Origin: Streptomyces sp. MZ04
GTDB lineage: Bacteria; Actinomycetota; Actinomycetes; Streptomycetales; Streptomycetaceae
Direction of reading: 5' to 3'
Assembly (NCBI RefSeq): GCF_004684775.1
Contig: NZ_SRIC01000064.1
Location: forward strand, 1-32,349
DNA: 32,349 bases
Shown: piece after piece, positions 15,544 to 22,584 of the stretch
Position numbering within the stretch: position 1 is the stretch's first letter
Layout of the letters: every line of letters begins with the position of its first letter
Notes under the pieces: generated by a model
What the model saw: only the letters and a program-made list of their open reading frames with translations
Told to the model about the DNA's origin: nothing
Database searches by the model: none
Position numbers and translations under genes: made by a program

Positions 15544-16376
15544 GCGAGGCCGTATCCGACGCCCCGCCGGGTCGTGATCACCGGTGGGCCGATGGCGGCC
15601 AGTTTGCGCCGCAGATAGCTGATGTAGGTCTCGACGACGGTCGACTCCGCTGTGTGCTCGTAGCTCCACACATGGCGCAGCAGCTGCTCCTTGGGCACGA
15701 CCCGTCCCGCGTTGCGCACCAGGAAGCGCAGCAGGGCGTACTCGGTCGGCGTGAGCTGCGCCGTGCGGTCCGCGCGGCGCACCACGTACGTCGAGTCGTC
15801 CAGTTCGAGGTCTCCGTAGCGCAGCGGCGGGCGCTGGGGGAGCACGTCGCCCGCCCTGGTGCGGCGTAGGACCGCCCCGATTCGGGCGACGACCTCGTCG
15901 ATGTTGAACGGCTTGGTGATGTAGTCGTCGCCGAAGCCGAGCGCGCCCACGACCTCCGACGGCGCGTCCCGCGCGGTCAGGAACACCAGGGCCAGTTCGG
16001 GGCGCCGGGCGCGCAGTTCCCTGCCCAGGGCGCGCCCGTCGCCGTCCGGCAGCATCACGTCCAGGAGCGCCACGTCGGGCCGGGTGCGCCCGTCGAGCGC
16101 GAGGGCCTCGCGCACCGTGCCGGCCACCATCACGTCGAAGCGGTGGTAGCGCAGGGCGATGGCGAGCACGTCGGCGATGCTCGGCTCGTCCTCGACGACG
16201 AGGACGGTCGCTCCGGCACCGGGCGACGCACCCGGCGATGCACCGGGCGACGCACCCGGCGATGCACCGGGCGATGCACCGGGCGATGCACCGGGCGATG
16301 CACCGGGCGATGCACCGGGCGACGCACCCCGCGCCGCTCCGACATCTGTTCCCCGGCGGCCTTCGGCGTGGCTCAT
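15540..16376 (-). CDS. OmpR-family response regulator with an N-terminal (GASP)9 extension
   Basis: 278 residues; ordinary OmpR regulators have about 225-240. The receiver domain starts near residue 57 with VLVVEDEP, the phospho-acceptor is Asp106 in LLDVMLPDGDG, and the switch Lys is in DDYITKPFN. The winged-helix domain ends in YISYLRRKLAAIGPPVITTRRGVGYGLA. In front lies GASP repeated nine times, coded by a 12-bp tandem repeat. ATG 16376 is the only usable start in frame: between the repeat and the receiver there is no ATG, GTG or TTG, so the extension must be translated. GATACT lies six bases before the ATG, suggesting a leaderless message. It forms an operon with the kinase and is divergent from the MMPL exporter gene, a likely target. 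Confidence 0.93.
   Translation of the reverse strand: MSHAEGRRGTDVGAARGASPGASPGASPGASPGASPGASPGASPGASPGASPGAGATVLVVEDEPSIADVLAIALRYHRFDVMVAGTVREALALDGRTRPDVALLDVMLPDGDGRALGRELRARRPELALVFLTARDAPSEVVGALGFGDDYITKPFNIDEVVARIGAVLRRTRAGDVLPQRPPLRYGDLELDDSTYVVRRADRTAQLTPTEYALLRFLVRNAGRVVPKEQLLRHVWSYEHTAESTVVETYISYLRRKLAAIGPPVITTRRGVGYGLA
16216..16323. repeat. 12-bp tandem repeat, nine copies, coding the regulator's N-terminus
   Basis: Nine units of GCACCSGGCGAY (plus strand) from 16216 to 16323. The five central units, 5-9, are identical except for the last base of unit 9. Units 2 and 4 carry a C at the sixth position. The high identity suggests recent expansion by slippage or unequal crossing-over. 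Each unit adds four residues without shifting the frame. Confidence 0.97.
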
Positions 16377-16389
16377 ACCCTCAGTATCG
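16373..16389 (-). promoter_or_regulatory. CGATACTGANNGTATGA element at the response regulator start
   Basis: On the minus strand it reads CGATACTGAGGGTATGA and includes the ATG. It has ATAC-N5-GTAT symmetry and a -10-like GATACT six bases before the start. It matches the element at 11865-11881 at 15 of 17 positions. Autoregulation by the response regulator is a possible explanation. Confidence 0.4.
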
Positions 16390-16538
16390 GCGCGGACGGT
16401 GTACGAAGTCCCGGTCCGTGCCTTGGAGTTACTTGAGAATCATGGCCGCGCCCCGCCGCAGGGCCGCCGTGCCGCCGATGCTGAGGTCCGACGAGGGACG
16501 GACCTGGGGGACTCGGCGACACGGAGGAGGAACGGATC

Positions 16539-19007
16539 GTGACGGCATTGGCGCGGTGGTGCTATGCGCACCGCCTGGTGGTCCTTGTGCTGTGGGTGGG
16601 TGCCCTGTTCGGCCTGGGGGTGGCGGGAACCTCCGCGGGCACCGAGTATTCGAATGTGTTCTCGCTGCCGGACACGGACTCCACGCACGCGTACGACCTG
16701 ATGACGAAGGCGTTCCCGGAGCGTTCCGGGGACACCGACACGGTGGTGTGGCGCGTCGACGAGGGCGCGTCGGTGCGCGACGAGGGCGTACGTTCCCGGA
16801 TCGAGCCCGCGCTGAAGGACATCGCCGGCATGAAGGGCGTCGGCGAGGTCGTGGGCCCGTACGCCTCCAAGGAGGCGGGCGCCGCCCAGATCAGCGAGAA
16901 CGGGCGGATCGCCTACGCCCAGGTGACCTTCACCGAGCAGGCGAACTCCGTCCCCAAGGACCTCGTCCAGGGCGTCGTGGACGCGGCTCAGAACGCCGAA
17001 CGCGACGGCCTCCAGGTCGAACTGGGCGGCCAGGCGATCACCCGCATCCAGGAGCCGCCCACCGGCACCTCCGAACTAGTCGGCATCGCGGCCGCCGCGG
17101 TCGTGCTCTTCCTCGCCTTCGGTTCGCTCTTCGCGATGGTCCTGCCGATCGTCATCGCCGTCTTCGGAGTGGGCCTGGGCATGCTCTCGACGATGCTGCT
17201 CAGCCATGTCACGGACATCCCCGAAGTGGCCCCGCTGCTCGGCTCCCTGATCGGCCTGGGCGTGGGCATCGACTACGCGCTCTTCATCGTGACCCGGCAC
17301 CGGCGCGGCATCCTGCGCGGCATGGAGCCGCGGGAGGCGGCGGTGCAGGCGCTGAACACCTCCGGCCGCGCCGTGCTGTTCGCGGGCGGCACGGTGTGCA
17401 TCGCGCTCGCCGGGATGCTGGTGATGAACATGCGCTTCCTGGACGGCGTGGTCATCGCGGCCTCCCTGACGGTGATCCTGAGCGTCCTCGCGGCGATCAC
17501 CCTGCTGCCCGCGCTCCTCGGGCTGCTCGGCCCCCGGGTGCTCAGCCGCAGGCAGCGGCGCCGACTCGCGGCGACGGGGCCCGAGCCCGCCGAGTCGAGC
17601 GGCCTCGCGGCGCGCTGGTCGACGTACGTACAGAAGAGGCCGCGTTCGATCGCGGCACTCGCCTTCGTAGTGATGGCCTTCCTCGCCCTGCCGCTGCTCT
17701 CCCTGCGGCTCGGCGCGACCGACCAGGGCAATCACCAGGAGTCGACGACGACCCGGCAGGCGTACGACATGCTGGCCGAGGGCTTCGGTCCGGGATTCAA
17801 CGGCCCGCTCCAAGTAGTGGCCGAACAAGGCGACACCGCGGGCCTGGTGGAGAGCATCCGGGCCACGGAGGGCGTCGCCCAGGTCGCCGCCGCACCGCCC
17901 TCGGAGGGCATCTCGGTCATCAACGTCGTCCCCACGACCTCCCCCCAGTCCGAGGAGACGGACCAGCTCATCGACCGGCTACGGGGAGAGGTGATTCCGG
18001 AGGCCGGCGTCGAGGCGCACGTCGGCGGCGTGACGGCCATCTTCAAGGACTTCGCCGCGGTGACGGGTGACCGGCTGCCCTACTTCGTAGGAGCGATCAT
18101 CGCGCTCGGCTTCCTCCTGCTGCTGATCGCGTTCCGCTCCCTGGTGGTGCCCCTGACGGCCGCCCTGATGAATCTGATCGCGGCGGCCGCGTCCTTCGGC
18201 GTACTGGTGGCGGTCTTCCAGTGGGGCTGGGGCACGGAGATCCTCGGCGTCGGCAAGGAGGGACCGATCACGGCGTTCCTGCCCGTCATCATGCTGTCGC
18301 TGCTCTTCGGGCTCTCGATGGACTACCAGGTGTTCCTGGTGAGCCGCATGCACGAGGAATGGGTGCATACGAAGGACAACGCCCGCGCGGTCCGGGTGGG
18401 CCTCGCCGAGACGAGCAGGGTCATCAACTGCGCGGCCCTGATCATGATCTGCGTCTTCTCCGCGTTCGTCCTGAGCGGCGACATGGAGGGCGCCATGGCG
18501 GGCATCGGCCTGGCCGCGGCGGTGGCCCTGGACGCCTTCATCCTGCGTACGGCCCTCGTCCCGGCGGCGATGCATCTGCTCGGCCGCGCCAACTGGTGGC
18601 TCCCCGCAGGCCTGGAGAAGCGACTGCCGCACCTGGCGGTGGAGCCACGGGAGCCGGAGCCCGCCCCGTCCGAAACCGTCCCCCACGCACGCGTGGAGTC
18701 CAACGGCTCGGGCATGGCCTCCGTATCGGACATCGCCTCCGTAGTGCACGGTTTCATCCGCACCACGGAGGGCGAACCGGTGGCGGGCGCGACCCTGACG
18801 CTCCTCTCCAAGGGCGGCCGCCAGTTGGACCGCGTGACGTCCCTGGCCGACGGCTCGTACATCGTGGCGGCCCCGTCGGCGGGCGCCTACCTGCTGGCCG
18901 CCACGGCCCCCGGCCACGCCTCACGCGCCCGGCACATCGTGGTCGCGGACGAGCCGCTCCTGTACGACGTGGAGCTGGCTCCGGGGGAGGTGGACGCGGT
19001 CAACTGA
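16539..19007 (+). CDS. MMPL-family transporter with C-terminal carboxypeptidase-regulatory-like domain
   Basis: 822 residues from a GTG with GGAGGAGGAAC upstream. Residues 1-720 are an RND-superfamily MMPL exporter: an N-terminal membrane helix, a large periplasmic-type loop (about 35-175), a block of five or six membrane helices including GSLIGLGVGIDYALFIVTRHRRG, a second loop (about 390-510) and a second helix block with LSLLFGLSMDYQVFLVSRMHEEW. The GxxxDY motifs of both halves are intact; in MMPL proteins they relay protons. MMPL proteins export lipids or drugs. Residues about 735-822 form a beta-sandwich-like domain, VHGFIRTTEGEPVAGATLTL ... DGSYIVAAPSAGAYLL, as in carboxypeptidase regulatory-like domains. 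The divergent two-component system is the likely regulator. Confidence 0.93.
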   Translation: MTALARWCYAHRLVVLVLWVGALFGLGVAGTSAGTEYSNVFSLPDTDSTHAYDLMTKAFPERSGDTDTVVWRVDEGASVRDEGVRSRIEPALKDIAGMKGVGEVVGPYASKEAGAAQISENGRIAYAQVTFTEQANSVPKDLVQGVVDAAQNAERDGLQVELGGQAITRIQEPPTGTSELVGIAAAAVVLFLAFGSLFAMVLPIVIAVFGVGLGMLSTMLLSHVTDIPEVAPLLGSLIGLGVGIDYALFIVTRHRRGILRGMEPREAAVQALNTSGRAVLFAGGTVCIALAGMLVMNMRFLDGVVIAASLTVILSVLAAITLLPALLGLLGPRVLSRRQRRRLAATGPEPAESSGLAARWSTYVQKRPRSIAALAFVVMAFLALPLLSLRLGATDQGNHQESTTTRQAYDMLAEGFGPGFNGPLQVVAEQGDTAGLVESIRATEGVAQVAAAPPSEGISVINVVPTTSPQSEETDQLIDRLRGEVIPEAGVEAHVGGVTAIFKDFAAVTGDRLPYFVGAIIALGFLLLLIAFRSLVVPLTAALMNLIAAAASFGVLVAVFQWGWGTEILGVGKEGPITAFLPVIMLSLLFGLSMDYQVFLVSRMHEEWVHTKDNARAVRVGLAETSRVINCAALIMICVFSAFVLSGDMEGAMAGIGLAAAVALDAFILRTALVPAAMHLLGRANWWLPAGLEKRLPHLAVEPREPEPAPSETVPHARVESNGSGMASVSDIASVVHGFIRTTEGEPVAGATLTLLSKGGRQLDRVTSLADGSYIVAAPSAGAYLLAATAPGHASRARHIVVADEPLLYDVELAPGEVDAVN

Positions 19008-19058
19008 GCCAGGCCGGGGCACTGAGCCAGGCCGGGGCACTGAGTCCGGCCGGGGTGC
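19005..19058. repeat. 18-bp direct repeat, three copies, beginning with the MMPL stop codon
   Basis: TGAGCCAGGCCGGGGCAC at 19005-19022 and 19023-19040, and a diverged third copy at 19041-19058. Because the unit is 18 bases and begins with the TGA stop, every copy carries a stop in the same frame. It ends ten bases before the stop of the convergent SMP-30 gene (19069). GGCC arms in successive copies could pair into a stem. Confidence 0.9.
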
Positions 19059-19068
19059 CAAAAAGAGC

Positions 19069-19998
19069 TCAGACGGCCGTCCGCACCCGCGGCAGCCCGG
19101 TCACGGACATCACCAGCGAGTACAGCGAGGTCGTCGCCGCGATGAAGAGCCGGTTGTTCTTCGGACCGCCGAAGGCGATGTTGGCGACGGCCTCGGGGAC
19201 CGTGATCCGCCCGATGAGGGTGCCGTCGGGGTCGTAGCAGTGCACCCCGTCGTAGAGGGCGGCCGCCCACAGCCTGCCCTCGTCGTCGAAGCGGATGTTG
19301 TCGAAGCCGGAGTCCTTCGACTCGGCGAAGACGGTGCCGTCCGACAGCGTCGCCCCGTCGTCACCGACATCGAAGACGCGGATCCTGGCGGCACGTGAGT
19401 CCGAGACGTACAACTGCCGCTCGTCGGGCGAGAAGACGAGCCCGTTGGGCCCCTCGAAGCCGTCGGCGACGATTCGCACGTCACCGGTGACGGGGTCGAT
19501 CCGGTAGACGTTGCAGGCGCCGATCTCGGCAGGCGCCCGGAACCCCTCGTAGTCACTGGTGATCCCGAAATCCGGGTCGGAAAACCAAACCGACCCGTCG
19601 GAGCGGACCACCGCGTCGTTCGGGCTGTTGAACCGCTTGCCCTCGAAGCGGTCGGCGAGGACGGTGACGCGGCCGTCGTGCTCGGTGCGGGTGACACGGC
19701 GGTTGCCCTGCTCGCAGCAGATCAACCGCCCCTCCCGGTCGAGGGTGTTGCCGTTGACGTGCCCGGCGGGCGTCCGGAAGACGCCGACCGTGCCGGTCGC
19801 CTCGTCCCAGCGGAGCAGCCGGTCGTTGGGTATGTCGCTCCAGACGAGCTGGCGCCAGGCGGGCAGATAGAGCGGCCCCTCGGCCCACCGGCAGTCGTCG
19901 TACAGCACTTCGAGCTTGCTGTCCCCGTTGGCGCAACGCCCCGTACGGAAGCGGTCGTCCAGAATCTCGTACGACGTCGGGTACTTCTGGGAAGACAT
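19069..19998 (-). CDS. SMP-30/gluconolactonase-family protein
   Basis: 309 residues, typical for the family. It is a six-bladed propeller whose metal-binding residues are recognisable: the Glu in RWAEGPLYLPAW near the N-terminus, the Asn in FNSPNDAVVRSDGSVWFSDPDFGI, the Asn in FEGPNGLVFSPDERQLYVSDS, and the Asp in FDNIRFDDEGRLWAA. Enzymes of this fold hydrolyse sugar or other lactones with a divalent metal. No signal peptide is present, so it is cytoplasmic. Start: ATG at 19998 with AGAGGGG about seven bases upstream. It is divergent from an Lrp/AsnC regulator gene across a gap containing a clear inverted repeat, so it is probably that regulator's target. Confidence 0.9.
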   Translation of the reverse strand: MSSQKYPTSYEILDDRFRTGRCANGDSKLEVLYDDCRWAEGPLYLPAWRQLVWSDIPNDRLLRWDEATGTVGVFRTPAGHVNGNTLDREGRLICCEQGNRRVTRTEHDGRVTVLADRFEGKRFNSPNDAVVRSDGSVWFSDPDFGITSDYEGFRAPAEIGACNVYRIDPVTGDVRIVADGFEGPNGLVFSPDERQLYVSDSRAARIRVFDVGDDGATLSDGTVFAESKDSGFDNIRFDDEGRLWAAALYDGVHCYDPDGTLIGRITVPEAVANIAFGGPKNNRLFIAATTSLYSLVMSVTGLPRVRTAV

Positions 19999-20043
19999 GA
20001 CGGCACCCCTCTGAAGCCTGAGCGAATGTTATTCGGCACTGGA

Positions 20044-20068
20044 ACCGTATAGCAGTACGAGATACGGT
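20044..20068. promoter_or_regulatory. Inverted repeat between SMP-30 and Lrp/AsnC genes
   Basis: ACCGTAT (20044-20050) and ATACGGT (20062-20068), perfect 7-bp arms 11 bases apart, in the divergent gap between the regulator gene and the lactonase gene. Lrp/AsnC dimers bind such spaced dyads, commonly near their own promoters. The downstream arm overlaps a -10-like sequence for the regulator gene. Confidence 0.55.
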
Positions 20069-20107
20069 GTGGCCCAAAGATCGCAAAATGAGGGAGAGGG
20101 GGCGCGG

Positions 20108-20566
20108 GTGCGAGTGGACGACACCGATCGTGAACTGCTGGCGCTGCTACAGGAGGACGCCGGCCAGTCCTACGTGAACCTGGGCAAGGCGGTGGGCCTC
20201 TCGGCGGGCGCGGCCCACGAGCGCGTACGCAAGCTGCGCGAGCGCGGGGTGATCCGCCGCACGACGGTCGACGTCGACCCCGCGGCCGTGGACCGGGGAG
20301 TCCTGGCCTTCGTCATGGTCGACTCGACGGCGTGGATGGGGGACCGGGCGGAGGACTTCGCCGCGATCCCCGAGATCCAGGAGGCGCATGTCATCGCGGG
20401 TGCGGCGAGCGTCCTGGTCAAGGTCCGCACGTCGACGACGGAGCAGCTCCAGGACGTGCTGCGGCGGCTGTACGCGATCGACGGGGTGAGCGGCACTCAG
20501 GCGACGGTGTCCCTGGAGACGTTCTTCGAGCGCCCGGTGTCGCCTTCGCCGTCCGGGGTGAACTGA
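20108..20566 (+). CDS. Lrp/AsnC-family transcriptional regulator
   Basis: 152 residues from a GTG with GAGAGGGGGC upstream. GTGs at 20069 and 20114 are alternatives; the former would add 13 residues and sit at the edge of the inverted repeat. The N-terminal HTH is visible: DDTDRELLALLQEDAGQSY, then LGKAVGLSAGAAHERVRKLRERGVIRR. The C-terminal AsnC/RAM ligand domain spans about 70-145, including IQEAHVIAGAASVLVKVRT. Members sense amino acids or related small molecules. Divergence from the SMP-30 gene with a 7-bp dyad between them suggests control of that gene and itself. The last 70 bases overlap the convergent MFS gene. Confidence 0.92.
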   Translation: MRVDDTDRELLALLQEDAGQSYVNLGKAVGLSAGAAHERVRKLRERGVIRRTTVDVDPAAVDRGVLAFVMVDSTAWMGDRAEDFAAIPEIQEAHVIAGAASVLVKVRTSTTEQLQDVLRRLYAIDGVSGTQATVSLETFFERPVSPSPSGVN

Positions 20567-21801
20567 CCGTACCCGCCCCCGACTTCACGAGGCGCACCCG
20601 CGCCGCCTGCCCCGAACCGGCGCACTCCCGGCACCGCCGCCGTTCCCACGCACGCGACGCCGACCACGCAGGCCGCGATCCAGAGGGGCGCCGCCACGCC
20701 CCACGCGTCCGCCGCGAGGGGCGCGAGCACGTACCCGAGGGGCATCGCGGCCATCGAGAGCAGCCAGTCGTACGAGGTGACGCGGGCCAGCACGCCGGGC
20801 GGTATCGCCGCCTGGACCGAGGTCTCCCACACGGGGCTGAGGAAGCCGAGGCCCGCCTGTGCGACGGCGTAGGCGCCGATGACGATCGGGGCGGGGGCCT
20901 CGGCGGCGAGCAGGCCGAGGGGCAGGGCGTACGTCGCGAGGCCCAGGTTGGCCGTCAGGATCGGGCGCCGGGGCCGGGCCCGCCCCGCGAGCAGCGAGCC
21001 GAGCAGCAGCCCGACCGCACCCGCCTGCAGGATGCCGATCCACACGCCCTCGCCGCCCAACTCCTTGACGGCGAGCGCGGGTCCGAGGGTGGTGAGCACG
21101 GCGGCGGCGCCGTTCCACGCCGAGTGCGCGACGAGGCTGGTCCAGTACCAGTCCCGGCACCGCACCTCTTGCCACCCCTCGACCAGGTCCCTACGGAGTG
21201 AACGGCGCCCCTCCGGGGCGACCCGCCGCACCCGGATGGCGGCCAGCAGGCACGCGCTGACGGCGAACGAGACCCCGTCGAGCACGAATGCCCAGCCGGG
21301 GCCCGCGTACTTGATGAGGAGCCCGGCGAGCGCGGGCCCGCCGGCCATGGCGGTGCTCTTGACGACGCCGAGCGCGGAGTTGGCGGCGTGCCGCTCCTTC
21401 CCGTCGACGGTGCCGGTGATGAGGGTCGGCAGGGTGGGCATGGCGAACGCGGAGGCGGCGCCGCCGACCGCCGATGCGAGGGCGATGTGCCACAACTGGG
21501 GGTCACCCCCCAGGAGTTCGACGCCTACGAAGAGCTGCGTCAGGCACCGCACGACGTCGGTGCCGAGCGCGACGGTACGGGCGTTGAACCGGTCGCCGAC
21601 GACCCCGCCGAGCGGAAGCAGCAGCAGCCTCGGCCCCATCGCGCAGCCGAGGACGAGGGCAAGCGCGGAGGCGGAGCCGGTGGCGCGGATGACGGCTAGG
21701 GAGAGGGCGGCGGGGATGACGGCGTCGCCGATGAGGGAGAGGGAGCGGCCGAGGAAGAGCAGCCGGAAGGGGCGGTTGCGCAGCAGGGGGTGCGACGGCA
21801 T
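20497..21801 (-). CDS. MFS transporter (DHA3/EntS-like)
   Basis: 434 residues, about 12 membrane segments. The N-terminus NRPFRLLFLGRSLSLIGDAVIPAALSLAVI and LGGVVGDRFNART after segment 2 (motif A) are typical of the MFS_3 drug/siderophore exporters. It probably exports a small toxic or signalling molecule. The last 23 residues or so are coded in the 70-base overlap with the end of the Lrp gene. The ATG at 21801 has no ribosome binding site, but TACAGT lies seven bases upstream, indicating a leaderless mRNA. It is divergent from a MarR regulator gene across 70 bases with two palindromes, so MarR-type repression is the likely control. Confidence 0.9.
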   Translation of the reverse strand: MPSHPLLRNRPFRLLFLGRSLSLIGDAVIPAALSLAVIRATGSASALALVLGCAMGPRLLLLPLGGVVGDRFNARTVALGTDVVRCLTQLFVGVELLGGDPQLWHIALASAVGGAASAFAMPTLPTLITGTVDGKERHAANSALGVVKSTAMAGGPALAGLLIKYAGPGWAFVLDGVSFAVSACLLAAIRVRRVAPEGRRSLRRDLVEGWQEVRCRDWYWTSLVAHSAWNGAAAVLTTLGPALAVKELGGEGVWIGILQAGAVGLLLGSLLAGRARPRRPILTANLGLATYALPLGLLAAEAPAPIVIGAYAVAQAGLGFLSPVWETSVQAAIPPGVLARVTSYDWLLSMAAMPLGYVLAPLAADAWGVAAPLWIAACVVGVACVGTAAVPGVRRFGAGGAGAPREVGGGYGQFTPDGEGDTGRSKNVSRDTVA

Positions 21802-21871
21802 GGAGAGGACTGTATTTCGGAACCGAATTATTCGTCAACGAAATATCTGGGACCGAAGTAGGCTGCGCTCC
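21802..21871. promoter_or_regulatory. Divergent MFS/MarR promoter region with twin palindromes
   Basis: TTCGG-AA-CCGAA (21816-21827) and TTCGT-CA-ACGAA (21831-21842) are perfect 5-bp-armed palindromes with centres 15 bases apart, nested in a wider ATTTCG ... CGAAAT dyad (21814-21844). The MFS -10 candidate TACAGT (21814-21809, minus) abuts the first, and the MarR -10 candidate TAGGCT (21859-21864) lies 16 bases beyond the second. Each -10 is seven bases from its ATG. This is a classic layout for a MarR repressor controlling itself and a pump. Confidence 0.6.
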
Positions 21872-22552
21872 ATGGCGGACAAGGGCGACGGCACGACGGC
21901 GAGGGACGCGGGATCGGCGAGGGACGCGGGAACCGGGAACGTACCCGAGAAGGCCCACGAAGAAGTCCCCGAGAAGGCCCACGAAGAAGTCCCCGAGAGG
22001 GCCCACGAAAAAGTCCCCGAGAAGGCCCACGAAGAAGTCCCCGGGCCGGCCCGAGACTGGACCGACGGTCACGTCGAACGCTGGCTCCCCGTGCTCCCCG
22101 GCCTCGACCCCGACATCGAGGGCGCCGTCACCCGCATGAAGAAGCTGACGGTGTATCTGCGCCGGATCCGCGAGCAGTCCCTGATCGACTTCGACCTGGA
22201 GCGCCCGGAGTTCGACACCCTCCACAAGCTGGCGGGCCGCGGCGGCCGGGCATCCCCCTCCGAGCTGGCCGCCGACCTGGACCTCGCTCCCGCCTCCGTA
22301 ACGGGCCGCCTGGACGGCCTGGAGAGCCGGGGCCTGATCCGCCGCACCCCCTCGAAGAAGGACCGGCGCCGGGTCGACGTGGAGCTGACGAAGTCCGGCC
22401 GCCTGATCTGGCTCGGCGCGATGGATGTCCTCGGCCACGAGGAGTACCGCCTGCTCGGCGTCCTCTCGAAGGACGAGCGGGCCCAGTTCTCGGACATGCT
22501 GCGCCGCATCATGCTGGTGGCGGAGGAGGGCGGCGGCGCGTCCTGGCGCTGA
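21872..22552 (+). CDS. MarR-family regulator with N-terminal (VPEKAHEE)4 repeat
   Basis: 226 residues, long for a MarR protein (usually 140-170). The extra length is N-terminal: RDAG twice, then VPEKAHEE four times (residues about 24-56), coded by a 24-bp tandem repeat. The winged helix is clear from about 115: FDTLHKLAGRGG, SPSELAADLDLAPASVTGRLDGLESRGLIRRTPSKKDRRRVDVELT, with the DRR wing motif of the family. The protein probably represses the divergent MFS gene and itself. Start: ATG 21872, seven bases after -10-like TAGGCT and without a ribosome binding site, so the repeat is coded in a leaderless transcript. No in-frame start exists between the repeat and about residue 85 apart from rare GTG codons. 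Confidence 0.88.
   Translation: MADKGDGTTARDAGSARDAGTGNVPEKAHEEVPEKAHEEVPERAHEKVPEKAHEEVPGPARDWTDGHVERWLPVLPGLDPDIEGAVTRMKKLTVYLRRIREQSLIDFDLERPEFDTLHKLAGRGGRASPSELAADLDLAPASVTGRLDGLESRGLIRRTPSKKDRRRVDVELTKSGRLIWLGAMDVLGHEEYRLLGVLSKDERAQFSDMLRRIMLVAEEGGGASWR
21944..22039. repeat. 24-bp tandem repeat, four copies, in the MarR gene
   Basis: Units begin at 21944, 21968, 21992 and 22016. Units 1, 2 and 4 are identical and unit 3 differs at two positions. Each encodes PEKAHEEV, a highly charged, probably helical octapeptide (E-K-H-E-E). Confidence 0.97.
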
Positions 22553-22584
22553 CGCCCGCCCGACGCGACTCCTGCCCCCTGCGG

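Noticed and set aside
16238..18070. Long open frame of about 610 codons on the plus strand across the repeat and the MMPL gene
   Set aside because: It is a shadow frame. Its Arg/Pro/His-rich translation is typical of the wrong frame in GC-rich DNA, and the MMPL frame has clear domains and a ribosome binding site.
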